Below the pieces are notes generated by a model that did no database searches, was not told the DNA's origin, and was given only the letters and a program-made list of their open reading frames with translations. This document shows, piece by piece, positions 23,637 to 36,371 of a stretch of 64,000 nucleotides of DNA. The position numbers and the translations under genes were made by a program. Numbering within the stretch: position 1 is the first letter of the stretch; every line of letters starts with the position of its first letter. The DNA comes from Synaphobranchus kaupii (lineage: Eukaryota; Chordata; Actinopteri; Anguilliformes; Synaphobranchidae), in NCBI GenBank assembly GCA_029718625.1, contig CM056380.1:20215923-20279922 (forward strand). Reading direction: 5' to 3'.

Positions 23637-25507
23637 CATATCTCGCCTAGGTGTCATATTTCGCCTAGAGGTCATATTTCGCCTAGAGGTCATATTTCGC
23701 CTAGGGGTCATATTTCGCCTAGGGGTCATATCGTCTAGCCTAGGGGTCATATTTCGCCTAGGGGTCATATCATCTCGCCTAGGGGTCATATCATCTCGCC
23801 TAGGGGTCATATCATCTCGCCTAGGGATCATATCTGGCCTAGGGGTCATATCTCGGCTAGGGGTCATAACTCGCCTAGGTGTCATATCTCACCTAGGGGT
23901 CATATTTCGCCTTGGAGTCATATCTCGCCTAGGGGTCATATCTCACCTAGGGGTCATATCTCGCCTCGGGATCATATCTCGCCTAGGGGTCATATCTCGC
24001 CTAGGGGTCATATCTCAATTAGTGGTCATATTTCACCTAGGGGTCATATCTCGCCTAGGGGTCATATCTCGCCTCGGGATCATATCTCGCCTAGGGGTCA
24101 TATCTCGCCTCGGGGTAATATCTCGCCTCGGGGTTCTATCTCGCCTAGAGGTCATATCTGGCCTAGGGGTCATCTCGCTTAGGGGATATATCATCTCGCC
24201 TAGGGGTCATATCTCGCCTTGGGGTCATATCATCTCACCTAGGGGTCGCCTAGGGGTCATATCATATCAACCGTTAGCCCTCGCAACCGCGACCATTAGC
24301 AACCGTTAGCGATAGGGATCATATCATCTCGCCAAGGGGTCATATCTCGCCTAGGGGTCATATCATCTTGCCTAGGGGTCATATCTCGCCTAGGGGTCAT
24401 ATAATTTCACGTAGGGGTCATATCTCGCCTAGGGGTCATATCTCGCCTAGGGCTCATATCTCGCCTAGGGGTCATATTTCACCTTGGAGTCATATTTCGC
24501 CTAGGGGTCATATCATTTCGCCTAGGGATCATATATCACCTAGCGGTCATATCATCTCACCTAGGGGTCATATCTCACCTAGGGGTCATATCCCGCCTAG
24601 GGGTCATATCATTTCGCCTAGGGGTCATATCTCGCGTAGGGATCATATCTCGCCTAGGGGTCATATCATTTCGCCAAGGGGTCATAATCTCGCCTTGGGG
24701 TCATATCTCACCTAGGGGTCATATCATTTCGCCTAGGGGTCATATTTTGCCTAGGGGTCATATCTCGCCTAGGGGTCATATTTCGCCTAGGGGTCATATC
24801 ATCTCGCCTAGGGGTCATATCTCACCTAGGGGTCATATCCCGCCTAGGGGTCATATCATTTCACCTAGGGGTCATATCTCGCCTAGGTATCATATCTCGC
24901 CTAGGGGTCATATTTCGCCTAGGGGTCATATCATATCGCCTAGGGGTCATATTTCGCCTAGGGGTCATATAATTTCACCTAGGGATCATATATCACCTAG
25001 CAGTCATATCTCACCTAGGTGTCATATTTCGCCTTGGAGTCATATCTCGCCTAGGGGTCATATCATTTCGCCAAGGGGTCATAATCTCGCCTAGGGGTCA
25101 TATCTCACCTAGGGGTCATATCATTTCGCCTAGGGGTCATATTTCGCCTAGGGGTCATATCTCGCCTAGGGGTCATATTTTGCCTAGGGGTCATATCATA
25201 TCGCCTAGGGGTCATATCTCGCCTAGGGGTCATATTTCGCCTAGGGGTCATATCATCTCGCCTAGGGATCATATCTTGCCTAGGGGTCATATTTCGCCTT
25301 GGAGTCATATCTCGCCTAGGGGTCATATCTTGCCTTGGGGTCATATCATCTGGCCTAGGGGTCATATCATCTCGCATAGGGATCATATCTCGCCTAGGTG
25401 TCATATCTCACCTAGGGGTCATATTTCGCCTTGGTGTCATATCTCGCCTAGGGGTCATATCTTGCCTTGGGGTCATATCATCTGGGTCATATCTCGGCTA
25501 GGGGTCA
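23637..25507. repeat. Satellite segment between retrotransposon copies 9 and 10
   Basis: Contains spacer copy 11. Two units are missing near 24,055. A CCTAGGTATC variant lies at about 24,893. Confidence 0.94.
24268..24313 (+). repeat. 46-bp spacer, copy 11
   Basis: 2,244 bp after copy 10. The preceding block lacks two 18-bp units (36 bp) relative to copies 5-8. Confidence 0.95.
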
Positions 25508-25878
25508 CGACGGAAACTAAAACATTAGAATTTCCATGTTGTCTCCACATCAGGGATTAGCTCAATCCTAGACCAATCAAAATTTAAAAAATCTCAGAAA
25601 AAAACTCTGTGTTCAACGCTTGTGAATCAGGCGTGGTTTTGTCTTAGGGACCTTAGTATTTCTTATCACAACAACTGCAGAGTGATCACTGAGGTTGTTA
25701 CAAAAAACACCAGTAGCAGAAAATTTGTGGGGAGAAATAATCAGGATAAAATCAATGAGTGTTGACTTATCAGGACATTTAGGCCGGGTAGTCGAAGTAA
25801 TCAGTTGGGTCAGATTCATGGAGTCACAGCATGATTTAAAATAATCAGACACTGGATTTAGAGTACACAGAGTATATA
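25508..25878 (-). mobile_element. Non-LTR retrotransposon remnant, copy 10 (last type A)
   Basis: 371 bp (one extra A near 25,598), with the frame at 25,852-25,613. At the right junction a C-to-T change turns the usual TATATACATATC into a longer TA run. This is the last type-A copy before the irregular part of the array. Confidence 0.86.
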
Positions 25879-26242
25879 TATATCTCGCCTAGGTGTCATA
25901 TTTCGCCTAGAGGTCATATTTCGCCTAGAGGTCATATTTCGCCTAGGGGTCATATTTCGCCTAGGGGTCATATCGTCTAGCCTAGGGGTCATATTTCGCC
26001 TAGGGGTCATATCATCTCGCCTAGGGGTCATATCATCTCGCCTAGGGATCATATCTGGCCTAGGGGTCATATCTCGGCTAGGGGTCATAACTCGCCTAGG
26101 TGTCATATCTCACCTAGGGGTCATATTTCGCCTTGGAGTCATATCTCGCCTAGGGGTCATATCTCACCTAGAGGTCATATCTCGCCTCGGGATCATATCT
26201 CGCCTAGGAGTCATATCTCGCCTAGGGGTCATATCTCAATTA

Positions 26243-27009
26243 GTGGTCATATTTCACCTAGGGGTCATATCTCGCCTAGGAGTCATATCTCGGTTAGGGG
26301 TCATATCTCGCCTAGGGGTCATATCTCGCCTCGGGATCATATCTCGCCTAGGGGTCATATCTCGCCTCGGGGTAATATCTCGCCTCGGGGTTCTATCTCG
26401 CCTAGAGGTCATATCTGGCCTAGGGGTCATCTCGCTTAGGGGATATATCATCTCGCCTAGGGGTCATATCTCGCCTTGGGGTCATATCATCTCACCTAGG
26501 GGTCGCCTAGGGGTCATATCATATCAACCGTTAGCCCTCGCAACCGCGACCATTAGCAACCGTTAGCGATAGGGATCATATCATCTCGCCAAGGGGTCAT
26601 ATCTCACCTAGGGGTCATATCCCGCCTAGGGGTCATATCATTTCGCCTAGGGGTCATATCTCGCCTAGGGGTCATATCTCAACTAGTGGTCATATTTCAC
26701 CTAGGGGTCATATCTCGCCTAGGAGTCATATCTCGGTTAGGGGTCATATCTCGCCTAGGGGTCATATCTCGCCTCGGGATCATATCTCGCCTAGAGGTCA
26801 TATCTCGCCTCGGGGTCATATCTCGCCTCGGGGTTCTATCTCGCCTAGAGGTCATATCTGGCCTAGGGGTCATCTCGCTTAGGGGATATATCATCTCGCC
26901 TAGGGGTCATATCTCGCCTTGGGGTCATATCATCTCACCTAGGGGTCGCCTAGGGGTCATATCATATCAACCGTTAGCCCTCGCAACCGCGACCATTAGC
27001 AACCGTTAG
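26243..27009. repeat. 443-bp tandem duplication with a spacer in each half
   Basis: The block from the CACCTAGGGG unit after TTAGTGG/CTAGTGG through the spacer occurs at 26,243-26,566 and 26,686-27,009. The second half has GCCTAGAGGTC and GGGGTCATATC where the first has GCCTAGGGGTC and GGGGTAATATC. The same paired arrangement recurs at 43.44, 46.44, 53.56 and 60.64 kb. Confidence 0.9.
26525..26570 (+). repeat. 46-bp spacer, copy 12 (first of a 443-bp pair)
   Basis: Right flank runs into CTCACC then CCCGCC units instead of the usual CTTGCC unit. This flank marks the left member of every close pair. Confidence 0.95.
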
Positions 27010-27013
27010 CGAT
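26968..27013 (+). repeat. 46-bp spacer, copy 13 (second of a 443-bp pair)
   Basis: 443 bp after copy 12. The usual right flank with the CTTGCC unit and AATTTCACGT is restored. Confidence 0.95.
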
Positions 27014-29793
27014 AGGGATCATATCATCTCGCCAAGGGGTCATATCTCGCCTAGGGGTCATATCATCTTGCCTAGGGGTCATATCTCGCCTAGGGGTCAT
27101 ATAATTTCACGTAGGGGTCATATCTCGCCTAGGGGTCATATCTCGCCTAGGGCTCATATCTCGCCTAGGGGTCATATTTCACCTTGGAGTCATATTTCGC
27201 CTAGGGGTCATATCATTTCGCCTAGGGATCATATCATTTCGCCTAGGGATCATATATCACCTAGCGGTCATATCTCACCTAGGTGTCATATTTCGCCTCG
27301 GAGTCATATCTCGCCTAGGGGTCATATCATTTCGCCAAGGGGTCATATCTCGCCTTGGGGTCATATCATCTCACCTAGGGGTCATATCTCACCTAGGGGT
27401 CATATCCCGCCTAGGGGTCATATCATTTCGCCTAGGGGTCATATCTCGCCTAGGGGTCATATCTCGCCTAGGGGTCATATTTCGCCTAGGGGTCATATTT
27501 CGCCTAGGGGTCATATCATTTCACCTAGGGATCATATATCACCTAGCGGTCATATCTCACCTAGGTGTCATATTTCGCCTTGGAGTCATATCTCGCCTAG
27601 GGGTCATATCATTTCGCCAAGGGGTCATAATCTCGCCTTGGGGTCATATCTCACCTAGGGGTCATATCATTTCGCCTAGGGGTCATATTTCACCTAGGGG
27701 TCATATCTCGCCTAGGGATCATATCTCGCCTAGGGGTCATATTTCGCCTAGGGGTCATATCATATCGCCTAGGGGTCATATTTCGCCTAGGGGTCATATC
27801 ATTTCACCTAGGGATCATATATCACCTAGCAGTCATATCTCACCTAGGTGTCATATTTCGCCTTGGAGTCATATCTCGCCTAGGGGTCATATCATTTCGC
27901 CAAGGGGTCATAATCTCGCTTTGGGGTCATATCATCTCGCCTAGGGGTCATATCTCACCTAGGGGTCATATCATTTCGCCTAGGGGTCATATTTCGCCTA
28001 GGGGTCATATCTCGCCTAGGGGTCATATTTTGCCTAGGAGTCATATCATATCGCCTAGGGGTCATATCTCACCTAGGTGTCATATTTCGCCTTGGAGTCA
28101 TATCTCGCCTAGGGGTCATATCATTTCGCCAAGGGGTCATAATCTCGCCTTGGGGTCATATCATCTTGCCTAGGGGTCATATCTCACCTAGGGGTCATAT
28201 CATTTCGCCTAGGGGTCATATTTCTCCTAGGGGTCATATCTCGCCTAGGGGTCATATTTTGCCTAGGGGTCATATCATATCGCCTAGGGGTCATATCTCG
28301 CCTAGGGGTCATATTTCGCCTAGGGGTCGTATCATCTCGCCTAGGGATCATATCTTGCCTAGGGGTCATATCTCGGCTAGGGGTCATATCTCGCCTAGGT
28401 GTCATATCTCACCTAGGGGTCATATCCCGCCTAGGGGTCATATCATTTCACCTAGGGGTCATATCTCGCCTAGGGGTCATATCTCGCCTAGGGGTCATAT
28501 TTCGCCTAGGGGTCATATTTCGCCTAGGGGTCATATCATTTCACCTACGGATCATATATCACCTAGCGGTCATATCTCACCTAGGTGTCATATTTCGCCT
28601 TGGAGTCATATCTCGCCTAGGGGTCATATCATTTCGCCAAGGGGTCATAATCTCGCCTTGGGGTCATATCTCACCTAGGGGTCATATCATTTCGCCTAGG
28701 GGTCATATTTCACCTAGGGGTCATATCTCGCCTAGGGGTCATATTTCGCCTAGGGGTCATATCATCTCGCCTAGGGGTCATATCTCACCTAGGGGTCATA
28801 TCCCGCCTAGGGGGTCTTATCATTTCGCCTAGGGGTCATATCTCGCCTAGGGATCATATCTCGCCTAGGGGTCATATTTCGCCTAGGGGTCATATCATAT
28901 CGCCTAGGGGTCATATTTCGCCTAGGGGTCATATCATTTCACCTAGGGATCATATATCACCTAGCAGTCATATCTCACCTAGGTGTCATATTTCGCCTTG
29001 GAGTCATATCTCGCCTAGGGGTCATATCATTTCGCCAAGGGGTCATAATCTCGCCTTGGGGTCATATCATCTCGCCTAGGGGTCATATCTCACCTAGGGG
29101 TCATATCATTTCGCCTAGGGGTCATATTTCGCCTAGGGGTCATATCTCGCCTAGGGGTCATATTTTGCCTAGGGGTCATATCATATCGCCTAGGGGTCAT
29201 ATCTCACCTAGGTGTCATATTTCGCCTTGGAGTCATATCTCGCCTAGGGGTCATATCATTTCGCCAAGGGGTCATAATCTCGCCTTGGGGTCATATCATC
29301 TCGCCTAGGGGTCATATCTCACCTAGGGGTCATATCATTTCGCCTAGGGGTCATATTTCGCCTAGGGGTCATAGCTCGCCTAGGGGTCATATTTTGCCTA
29401 GGGGTCATATCATATCGCCTAGGGGTCATATCTCGCCGAGAAGTCATATTTCGCCTAGGGGTCGTATCATCTCGCCTAGGGATCATATCTTGCCTAGGGG
29501 TCATATCTCGGCTAGGGGTCATATCTCGCCTAGATGTCATATCTCACCTAGGGGTCATATTTCGCCTTGGAGTCATATCTCGCCTAGGGGTCATATCTTG
29601 CCTTGGGGTCATATCATCTGGCCTAGGGGTCATATCATCTCGCCTAGGAATCATATCTTGCCTAGGGGTCATATCTCGCCTAGGTGTCATATCTCACCTA
29701 GGGGTCATATTTCGCCTTGGAGTCATATCTCGCCTCGGGGTCATATCTTGCCTTGGGGTCATATCATCTGGGTCATATCTCGGCTAGGGGTCA

Positions 29794-30163
29794 CGACGGA
29801 AACTAAAACATTAGAATTTCCATGCTGTCTCCACATCAGGGATTAGCTCAATCCTAGACCAATCAAAATTAAAAAAATCTCAGAAAAAACTCTGTGTTCA
29901 ACGCTTGTGAATCAGGCGTGGTTTTGTCTTAGGGACCTTAGTATTTCTTATCACAACAACTGCAGAGTGATCACTGAGGTTCTTACAAAAAACACCAGTA
30001 GCAGAAAATTTGTGGGGAGAATTAATCAGGATAAAATCAATGAGTGTTGACTTATCCGGACATTTAGGCCGGGTAGTCGAAGTAATCAGTTGGGTCAGAT
30101 TCATGGAGTCACAGCATGATTTAAAATAATCAGACACTGGATTTAGAGTACACAGAGTATATA
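29794..30163 (-). mobile_element. Non-LTR retrotransposon remnant, copy 11 (first type B)
   Basis: 370 bp, with the frame at 30,137-29,898. It has all four type-B states: ATGCTGTC, GGTTCTTAC, GAGAATTAATC and TTATCCGGAC on the plus strand. In the frame these give ILINSPHKFS and FCKNL instead of ILIISPHKFS and FCNNL. Downstream satellite also has a type-B signature: a 17-bp unit (CATATTCGCC) followed by GAGGTAAT. Confidence 0.87.
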
Positions 30164-33026
30164 CATATCTCGCCTAGGTGTCATATTCGCCTAGAGGTAA
30201 TATTTCGCCTAGAGGTCATATTTCGCCTAGAGGTCATATTTCGCCTAGGGGTCATATTTCGCCTAGGCGTCATATCGTCTAGCCTAGGGGTCATATTTCA
30301 CCTAGGGGTCATATCATCTCGCCTAGGGGTCATATCATCTCGCCTAGGGGTCATATCGTCTAGCCTAGGGGTCATATTTCACCTAGGGGTCATATCATCT
30401 CGCCTAGGGGTCATATCATCTCGCCTAGGGGTCATATCATCTCGCCTAGGGATCATATCTGGCCTAGGGGTCATATCTCGGCTAGGGATCATATCTCGCC
30501 TAGGTGTCATATCTCACCTAGGGGTCATATTTCGCCTTGGAGTCATATCTCGCCTAGGGGTCATATCTCACCTAGGGGTCATATCTCGCCTAGGAGTCAT
30601 ATCTCGCCTAGGGGTCATATCTCGCCTCGGGATCATATCTCGCCTAGGGGTCATATCATTTCGCCTAGGGGTCATATCTCGCCTAGGGGTCATATCTCAA
30701 CTAGTGGTCATATTTCACCTAGGGGTCATATCTCGCCTAGGAGTCATATCTCGGTTAGGGGTCATATCTCGCCTAGGGGTCATATCTCGCCTCGGGATCA
30801 TATCTCGCCTAGGGGTCATATCTCGCCTCGGGGTAATATCTCGCCTCGGGGTTCTATCTCGCCTAGAGGTCATATCTGGCCTAGGGGTCATATCATATCA
30901 ACCGTTAGCCCTCGCAACCGCGACCATTAGCAACCGTTAGCGATAGGGATCATATCATCTCGTCAAGGGGTCATATCTCGCCTAGGGGTCATATCATCTT
31001 GCCTAGGGGTCATATCTCGCCTAGGGGTCATATAATTTCACGTAGGGGTCATATCTCGCCTAGGGGTCATATCTCACCTAGGTGTCATATTTCGCCTTGG
31101 AGTCATATCTCGCCTAGGGGTCATATCATTTCGCCAAGGGGTCATAATCTCGCTTTGGGGTCATATCATCTCGCCTAGGGGTCATATCTCACCTAGGGGT
31201 CATATCATTTCGCCTAGGGGTCATATTTCGCCTAGGGGTCATATCTCGCCTAGGGGTCATATTTTGCCTAGGAGTCATATCATATCGCCTAGGGGTCATA
31301 TCTCACCTAGGTGTCATATTTCGCCTTGGAGTCATATCTCGCCTAGGGGTCATATCATTTCGCCAAGGGGTCATAATCTCGCCTTGGGGTCATATCATCT
31401 TGCCTAGGGGTCATATCTCACCTAGGGGTCATATCATTTCGCCTAGGGGTCATATTTCTCCTAGGGGTCATATCTCGCCTAGGGGTCATATTTTGCCTAG
31501 GGGTCATATCATATCGCCTAGGGGTCATATCTCGCCTAGGGGTCATATTTCGCCTAGGGGTCGTATCATCTCGCCTAGGGATCATATCTTGCCTAGGGGT
31601 CATATCTCGGCTAGGGGTCATATCTCGCCTAGGTGTCATATCTCACCTAGGGGTCATATCCCGCCTAGGGGTCATATCATTTCACCTAGGGGTCATATCT
31701 CGCCTAGGGGTCATATCTCGCCTAGGGGTCATATTTCGCCTAGGGGTCATATTTCGCCTAGGGGTCATATAATTTCACCTACGGATCATATATCACCTAG
31801 CGGTCATATCTCACCTAGGTGTCATATTTCGCCTTGGAGTCATATCTCGCCTAGGGGTCATATCATTTCGCCAAGGGGTCATAATCTCGCCTTGGGGTCA
31901 TATCTCACCTAGGGGTCATATCATTTCGCCTAGGGGTCATATTTCACCTAGGGGTCATATCTCGCCTAGGGGTCATATTTCGCCTAGGGGTCATATCATC
32001 TCGCCTAGGGGTCATATCTCACCTAGGGGTCATATCCCGCCTAGGGGTCTTATCATTTCGCCTAGGGGTCATATCTCGCCTAGGGATCATATCTCGCCTA
32101 GGGGTCATATTTCGCCTAGGGGTCATATCATATCGCCTAGGGGTCATATTTCGCCTAGGGGTCATATCATTTCACCTAGGGATCATATATCACCTAGCAG
32201 TCATATCTCACCTAGGTGTCATATTTCGCCTTGGAGTCATATCTCGCCTAGGGGTCATATCATTTCGCCAAGGGGTCATAATCTCGCCTTGGGGTCATAT
32301 CATCTCGCCTAGGGGTCATATCTCACCTAGGGGTCATATCATTTCGCCTAGGGGTCATATTTCGCCTAGGGGTCATATCTCGCCTAGGGGTCATATTTTG
32401 CCTAGGGGTCATATCATATCGCCTAGGGGTCATATCTCACCTAGGTGTCATATTTCGCCTTGGAGTCATATCTCGCCTAGGGGTCATATCATTTCGCCAA
32501 GGGGTCATAATCTCGCCTTGGGGTCATATCATCTCGCCTAGGGGTCATATCTCACCTAGGGGTCATATCATTTCGCCTAGGGGTCATATTTCGCCTAGGG
32601 GTCATAGCTCGCCTAGGGGTCATATTTTGCCTAGGGGTCATATCATATCGCCTAGGGGTCATATCTCGCCTAGGGGTCATATTTCGCCTAGGGGTCGTAT
32701 CATCTCGCCTAGGGATCATATCTTGCCTAGGGGTCATATCTCGGCTAGGGGTCATATCTCGCCTAGATGTCATATCTCACCTAGGGGTCATATTTCGCCT
32801 TGGAGTCATATCTCGCCTAGGGGTCATATCTTGCCTTGGGGTCATATCATCTGGCCTAGGGGTCATATCATCTCGCCTAGGAATCATATCTTGCCTAGGG
32901 GTCATATCTCGCCTAGGTGTCATATCTCACCTAGGGGTCATATTTCGCCTTGGAGTCATATCTCGCCTCGGGGTCATATCTTGCCTTGGGGTCATATCAT
33001 CTGGGTCATATCTCGGCTAGGGGTCA
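30164..33026. repeat. Satellite segment between retrotransposon copies 11 and 12
   Basis: It begins with the type-B post-fragment block (CATATTCGCC, then GAGGTAAT), in which the CGTCTAGCC-TTTCACC-CATCTCGCC series occurs twice. The duplication junction of the 3.2-kb block lies near 31,075. Confidence 0.93.
30899..30944 (+). repeat. 46-bp spacer, copy 14
   Basis: The left context lacks the truncated unit: CTGGCCTAGGGGTCATATC leads directly in. The right flank reads CTCGTCAAGG. This is a separate context type, shared with copies 15, 16, 18 and 19. Confidence 0.95.
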
Positions 33027-33396
33027 CGACGGAAACTAAAACATTAGAATTTCCATGCTGTCTCCACATCAGGGATTAGCTCAATCCTAGACCAATCAAA
33101 ATTAAAAAAATCTCAGAAAAAACTCTGTGTTCAACGCTTGTGAATCAGGCGTGGTTTTGTCTTAGGGACCTTAGTATTTCTTATCACAACAACTGCAGAG
33201 TGATCACTGAGGTTCTTACAAAAAACACCAGTAGCAGAAAATTTGTGGGGAGAATTAATCAGGATAAAATCAATGAGTGTTGACTTATCCGGACATTTAG
33301 GCCGGGTAGTCGAAGTAATCAGTTGGGTCAGATTCATGGAGTCACAGCATGATTTAAAATAATCAGACACTGGATTTAGAGTACACAGAGTATATA
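33027..33396 (-). mobile_element. Non-LTR retrotransposon remnant, copy 12 (type B)
   Basis: 370 bp, with the frame at 33,370-33,131. It lies 3,233 bp from copy 11 and shares its AAAATTAAAAAAATC variant. It arose with the surrounding 3.2-kb tandem duplication. Confidence 0.87.
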
Positions 33397-35238
33397 CATA
33401 TCTCGCCTAGGTGTCATATTCGCCTAGAGGTAATATTTCGCCTAGAGGTCATATTTCGCCTAGAGGTCATATTTCGCCTAGGGGTCATATTTCGCCTAGG
33501 CGTCATATCGTCTAGCCTAGGGGTCATATTTCACCTAGGGGTCATATCATCTCGCCTAGGGGTCATATCATCTCGCCTAGGGGTCATATCGTCTAGCCTA
33601 GGGGTCATATTTCACCTAGGGGTCATATCATCTCGCCTAGGGGTCATATCATCTCGCCTAGGGGTCATATCATCTCGCCTAGGGATCATATCTGGCCTAG
33701 GGGTCATATCTCGGCTAGGGATCATATCTCGCCTAGGTGTCATATCTCACCTAGGGGTCATATTTCGCCTTGGAGTCATATCTCGCCTAGGGGTCATATC
33801 TCACCTAGGGGTCATATCTCGCCTAGGAGTCATATCTCGCCTAGGGGTCATATCTCGCCTCGGGATCATATCTCGCCTAGGGGTCATATCATTTCGCCTA
33901 GGGGTCATATCTCGCCTAGGGGTCATATCTCAACTAGTGGTCATATTTCACCTAGGGGTCATATCTCGCCTAGGAGTCATATCTCGGTTAGGGGTCATAT
34001 CTCGCCTAGGGGTCATATCTCGCCTCGGGATCATATCTCGCCTAGGGGTCATATCTCGCCTCGGGGTAATATCTCGCCTCGGGGTTCTATCTCGCCTAGA
34101 GGTCATATCTGGCCTAGGGGTCATATCATATCAACCGTTAGCCCTCGCAACCGCGACCATTAGCAACCGTTAGCGATAGGGATCATATCATCTCGTCAAG
34201 GGGTCATATCTCGCCTAGGGGTCATATCATCTTGCCTAGGGGTCATATCTCGCCTAGGGGTCATATAATTTCACGTAGGGGTCATATCTCGCCTAGGGGT
34301 CATATCTCGCCTAGGGGTCATATTTCACCTTGGAGTCATATTTCGCCTAGGGGTCATATCATTTCGCCTAGGGATCATATATCACCTAGCGGTCATATCA
34401 TCTCACCTAGGGGTCATATCTCACCTAGGGGTCATATCCCCCCTAGGGGTCATATCATTTCGCCTAGGGGTCATATCTCGCCTAGGGATCATATCTCGCC
34501 TAGGGGTCATATCTCACCTAGGGGTCATATCATTTCGCCTAGGGGTCATATTTCGCCTAGGGGTCATATCTCGCCTAGGGGTCATATTTTGCCTAGGGGT
34601 CATATCATATCGCCTAGGGGTCATATCTCACCTAGGTGTCATATTTCGCCTTGGAGTCATATCTCGCCTAGGGGTCATATCATTTCGCCAAGGGGTCATA
34701 ATCTCGCCTTGGGGTCATATCATCTCGCCTAGGGGTCATATCTCACCTAGGGGTCATATCATTTCGCCTAGGGGTCATATTATTTCGCCTAGGGGTCATA
34801 TTTCGCCTAGGGGTCATAGCTCGCCTAGGGGTCATATTTTGCCTAGGGGTCATATCATATCGCCTATGGGTCATATCTCGCCTAGGGGTCATATTTCGCC
34901 TAGGGGTCGTATCATCTCGCCTAGGGATCATATCTTGCCTAGGGGTCATATCTCGGCTAGGGGTCATATCTCGCCTAGGTGTCATATCTCACCTAGGGGT
35001 CATATTTCGCCTTGGAGTCATATCTCGCCTAGGGGTCATATCTTGCCTTGGGGTCATATCATCTGGCCTAGGGGTCATATCATCTCGCCTAGGAATCATA
35101 TCTTGCCTAGGGGTCATATCTCGCCTAGGTGTCATATCTCACCTAGGGGTCATATTTCGCCTTGGAGTCATATCTCGCCTCGGGGTCATATCTTGCCTTG
35201 GGGTCATATCATCTGGGTCATATCTCGGCTAGGGGTCA
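33397..35238. repeat. Satellite segment between retrotransposon copies 12 and 13
   Basis: Left part repeats the preceding segment through about 34,307. After that it returns to units with TTTCACCTTGGAG. The variant TATCCCCCCTAGG (from TATCCCGCC) first appears at about 34,437. Confidence 0.93.
34132..34177 (+). repeat. 46-bp spacer, copy 15
   Basis: 3,233 bp after copy 14, same context. Part of the 3.2-kb duplication. Confidence 0.95.
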
Positions 35239-35608
35239 CGACGGAAACTAAAACATTAGAATTTCCATGCTGTCTCCACATCAGGGATTAGCTCAATCCT
35301 AGACCAATCAAAATTTAAAAAATCTCAGAAAAAACTCTGTGTTCAACGCTTGTGAATCAGGCGTGGTTTTGTCTTAGGGACCTTAGTATTTCTTATCACA
35401 ACAACTGCAGAGTGATCACTGAGGTTCTTACAAAAAACACCAGTAGCAGAAAATTTGTGGGGAGAATTAATCAGGATAAAATCAATGAGTGTTGACTTAT
35501 CCGGACATTTAGGCCGGGTAGTCGAAGTAATCAGTTGGGTCAGATTCATGGAGTCACAGCATGATTTAAAATAATCAGACACTGGATTTAGAGTACACAG
35601 AGTATATA
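35239..35608 (-). mobile_element. Non-LTR retrotransposon remnant, copy 13 (type B)
   Basis: 370 bp, with the frame at 35,582-35,343. The A/T run reads AAAATTTAAAAAATC, as in type A and in copies 15-18, whereas copies 11, 12 and 14 have AAAATTAAAAAAATC. Confidence 0.87.
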
Positions 35609-36325
35609 CATATCTCGCCTAGGTGTCATATTCGCCTAGAGGTAATATTTCGCCTAGAGGTCATATTTCGCCTAGAGGTCATATTTCGCCTAGGGGTCAT
35701 ATTTCGCCTAGGCGTCATATCGTCTAGCCTAGGGGTCATATTTCACCTAGGGGTCATATCATCTCGCCTAGGGGTCATATCATCTCGCCTAGGGGTCATA
35801 TCGTCTAGCCTAGGGGTCATATTTCACCTAGGGGTCATATCATCTCGCCTAGGGGTCATATCATCTCGCCTAGGGGTCATATCATCTCGCCTAGGGATCA
35901 TATCTGGCCTAGGGGTCATATCTCGGCTAGGGATCATATCTCGCCTAGGTGTCATATCTCACCTAGGGGTCATATTTCGCCTTGGAGTCATATCTCGCCT
36001 AGGGGTCATATCTCACCTAGGGGTCATATCTCGCCTAGGAGTCATATCTCGCCTAGGGGTCATATCTCGCCTCGGGATCATATCTCGCCTAGGGGTCATA
36101 TCATTTCGCCTAGGGGTCATATCTCGCCTAGGGGTCATATCTCAACTAGTGGTCATATTTCACCTAGGGGTCATATCTCGCCTAGGAGTCATATCTCGGT
36201 TAGGGGTCATATCTCGCCTCGGGATCATATCTCGCCTAGGGGTCATATCTCGCCTCGGGGTAATATCTCGCCTCGGGGTTCTATCTCGCCTAGAGGTCAT
36301 ATCTGGCCTAGGGGTCATATCATAT

Positions 36326-36371
36326 CAACCGTTAGCCCTCGCAACCGCGACCATTAGCAACCGTTAGCGAT
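36326..36371 (+). repeat. 46-bp spacer, copy 16
   Basis: 2,194 bp after copy 15. One fewer 18-bp unit in the block before it. Confidence 0.95.

Larger units (their letters stand above)
25879..29793. repeat. Satellite segment spanning the transition from regular to irregular array
   Basis: Holds the spacer pair at 26,525 and 26,968, then a long run without a retrotransposon fragment. New unit variants appear here: TTTCTCCTAGG, GGGTCGTATC, CATAGCTCGCC and CCTACGG. These variants characterise much of the rest of the window and are absent from the first 26 kb. Confidence 0.93.
27841..34307. repeat. 3,233-bp tandem duplication containing retrotransposon copies 11 and 12
   Basis: Matching landmarks at a constant 3,233-3,234 bp offset include the block at 28,166 and 31,400, retrotransposon copies 29,794 and 33,027, and spacers 30,899 and 34,132. 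Visible differences are few. One copy has a single extra G near 28,810 (which accounts for 3,234 versus 3,233), GCCGAGAAGTC at 29,435 becomes GCCTAGGGGTC, and CATCATTTCACC becomes CATAATTTCACC. The edges are uncertain by about one satellite unit. Confidence 0.92.
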
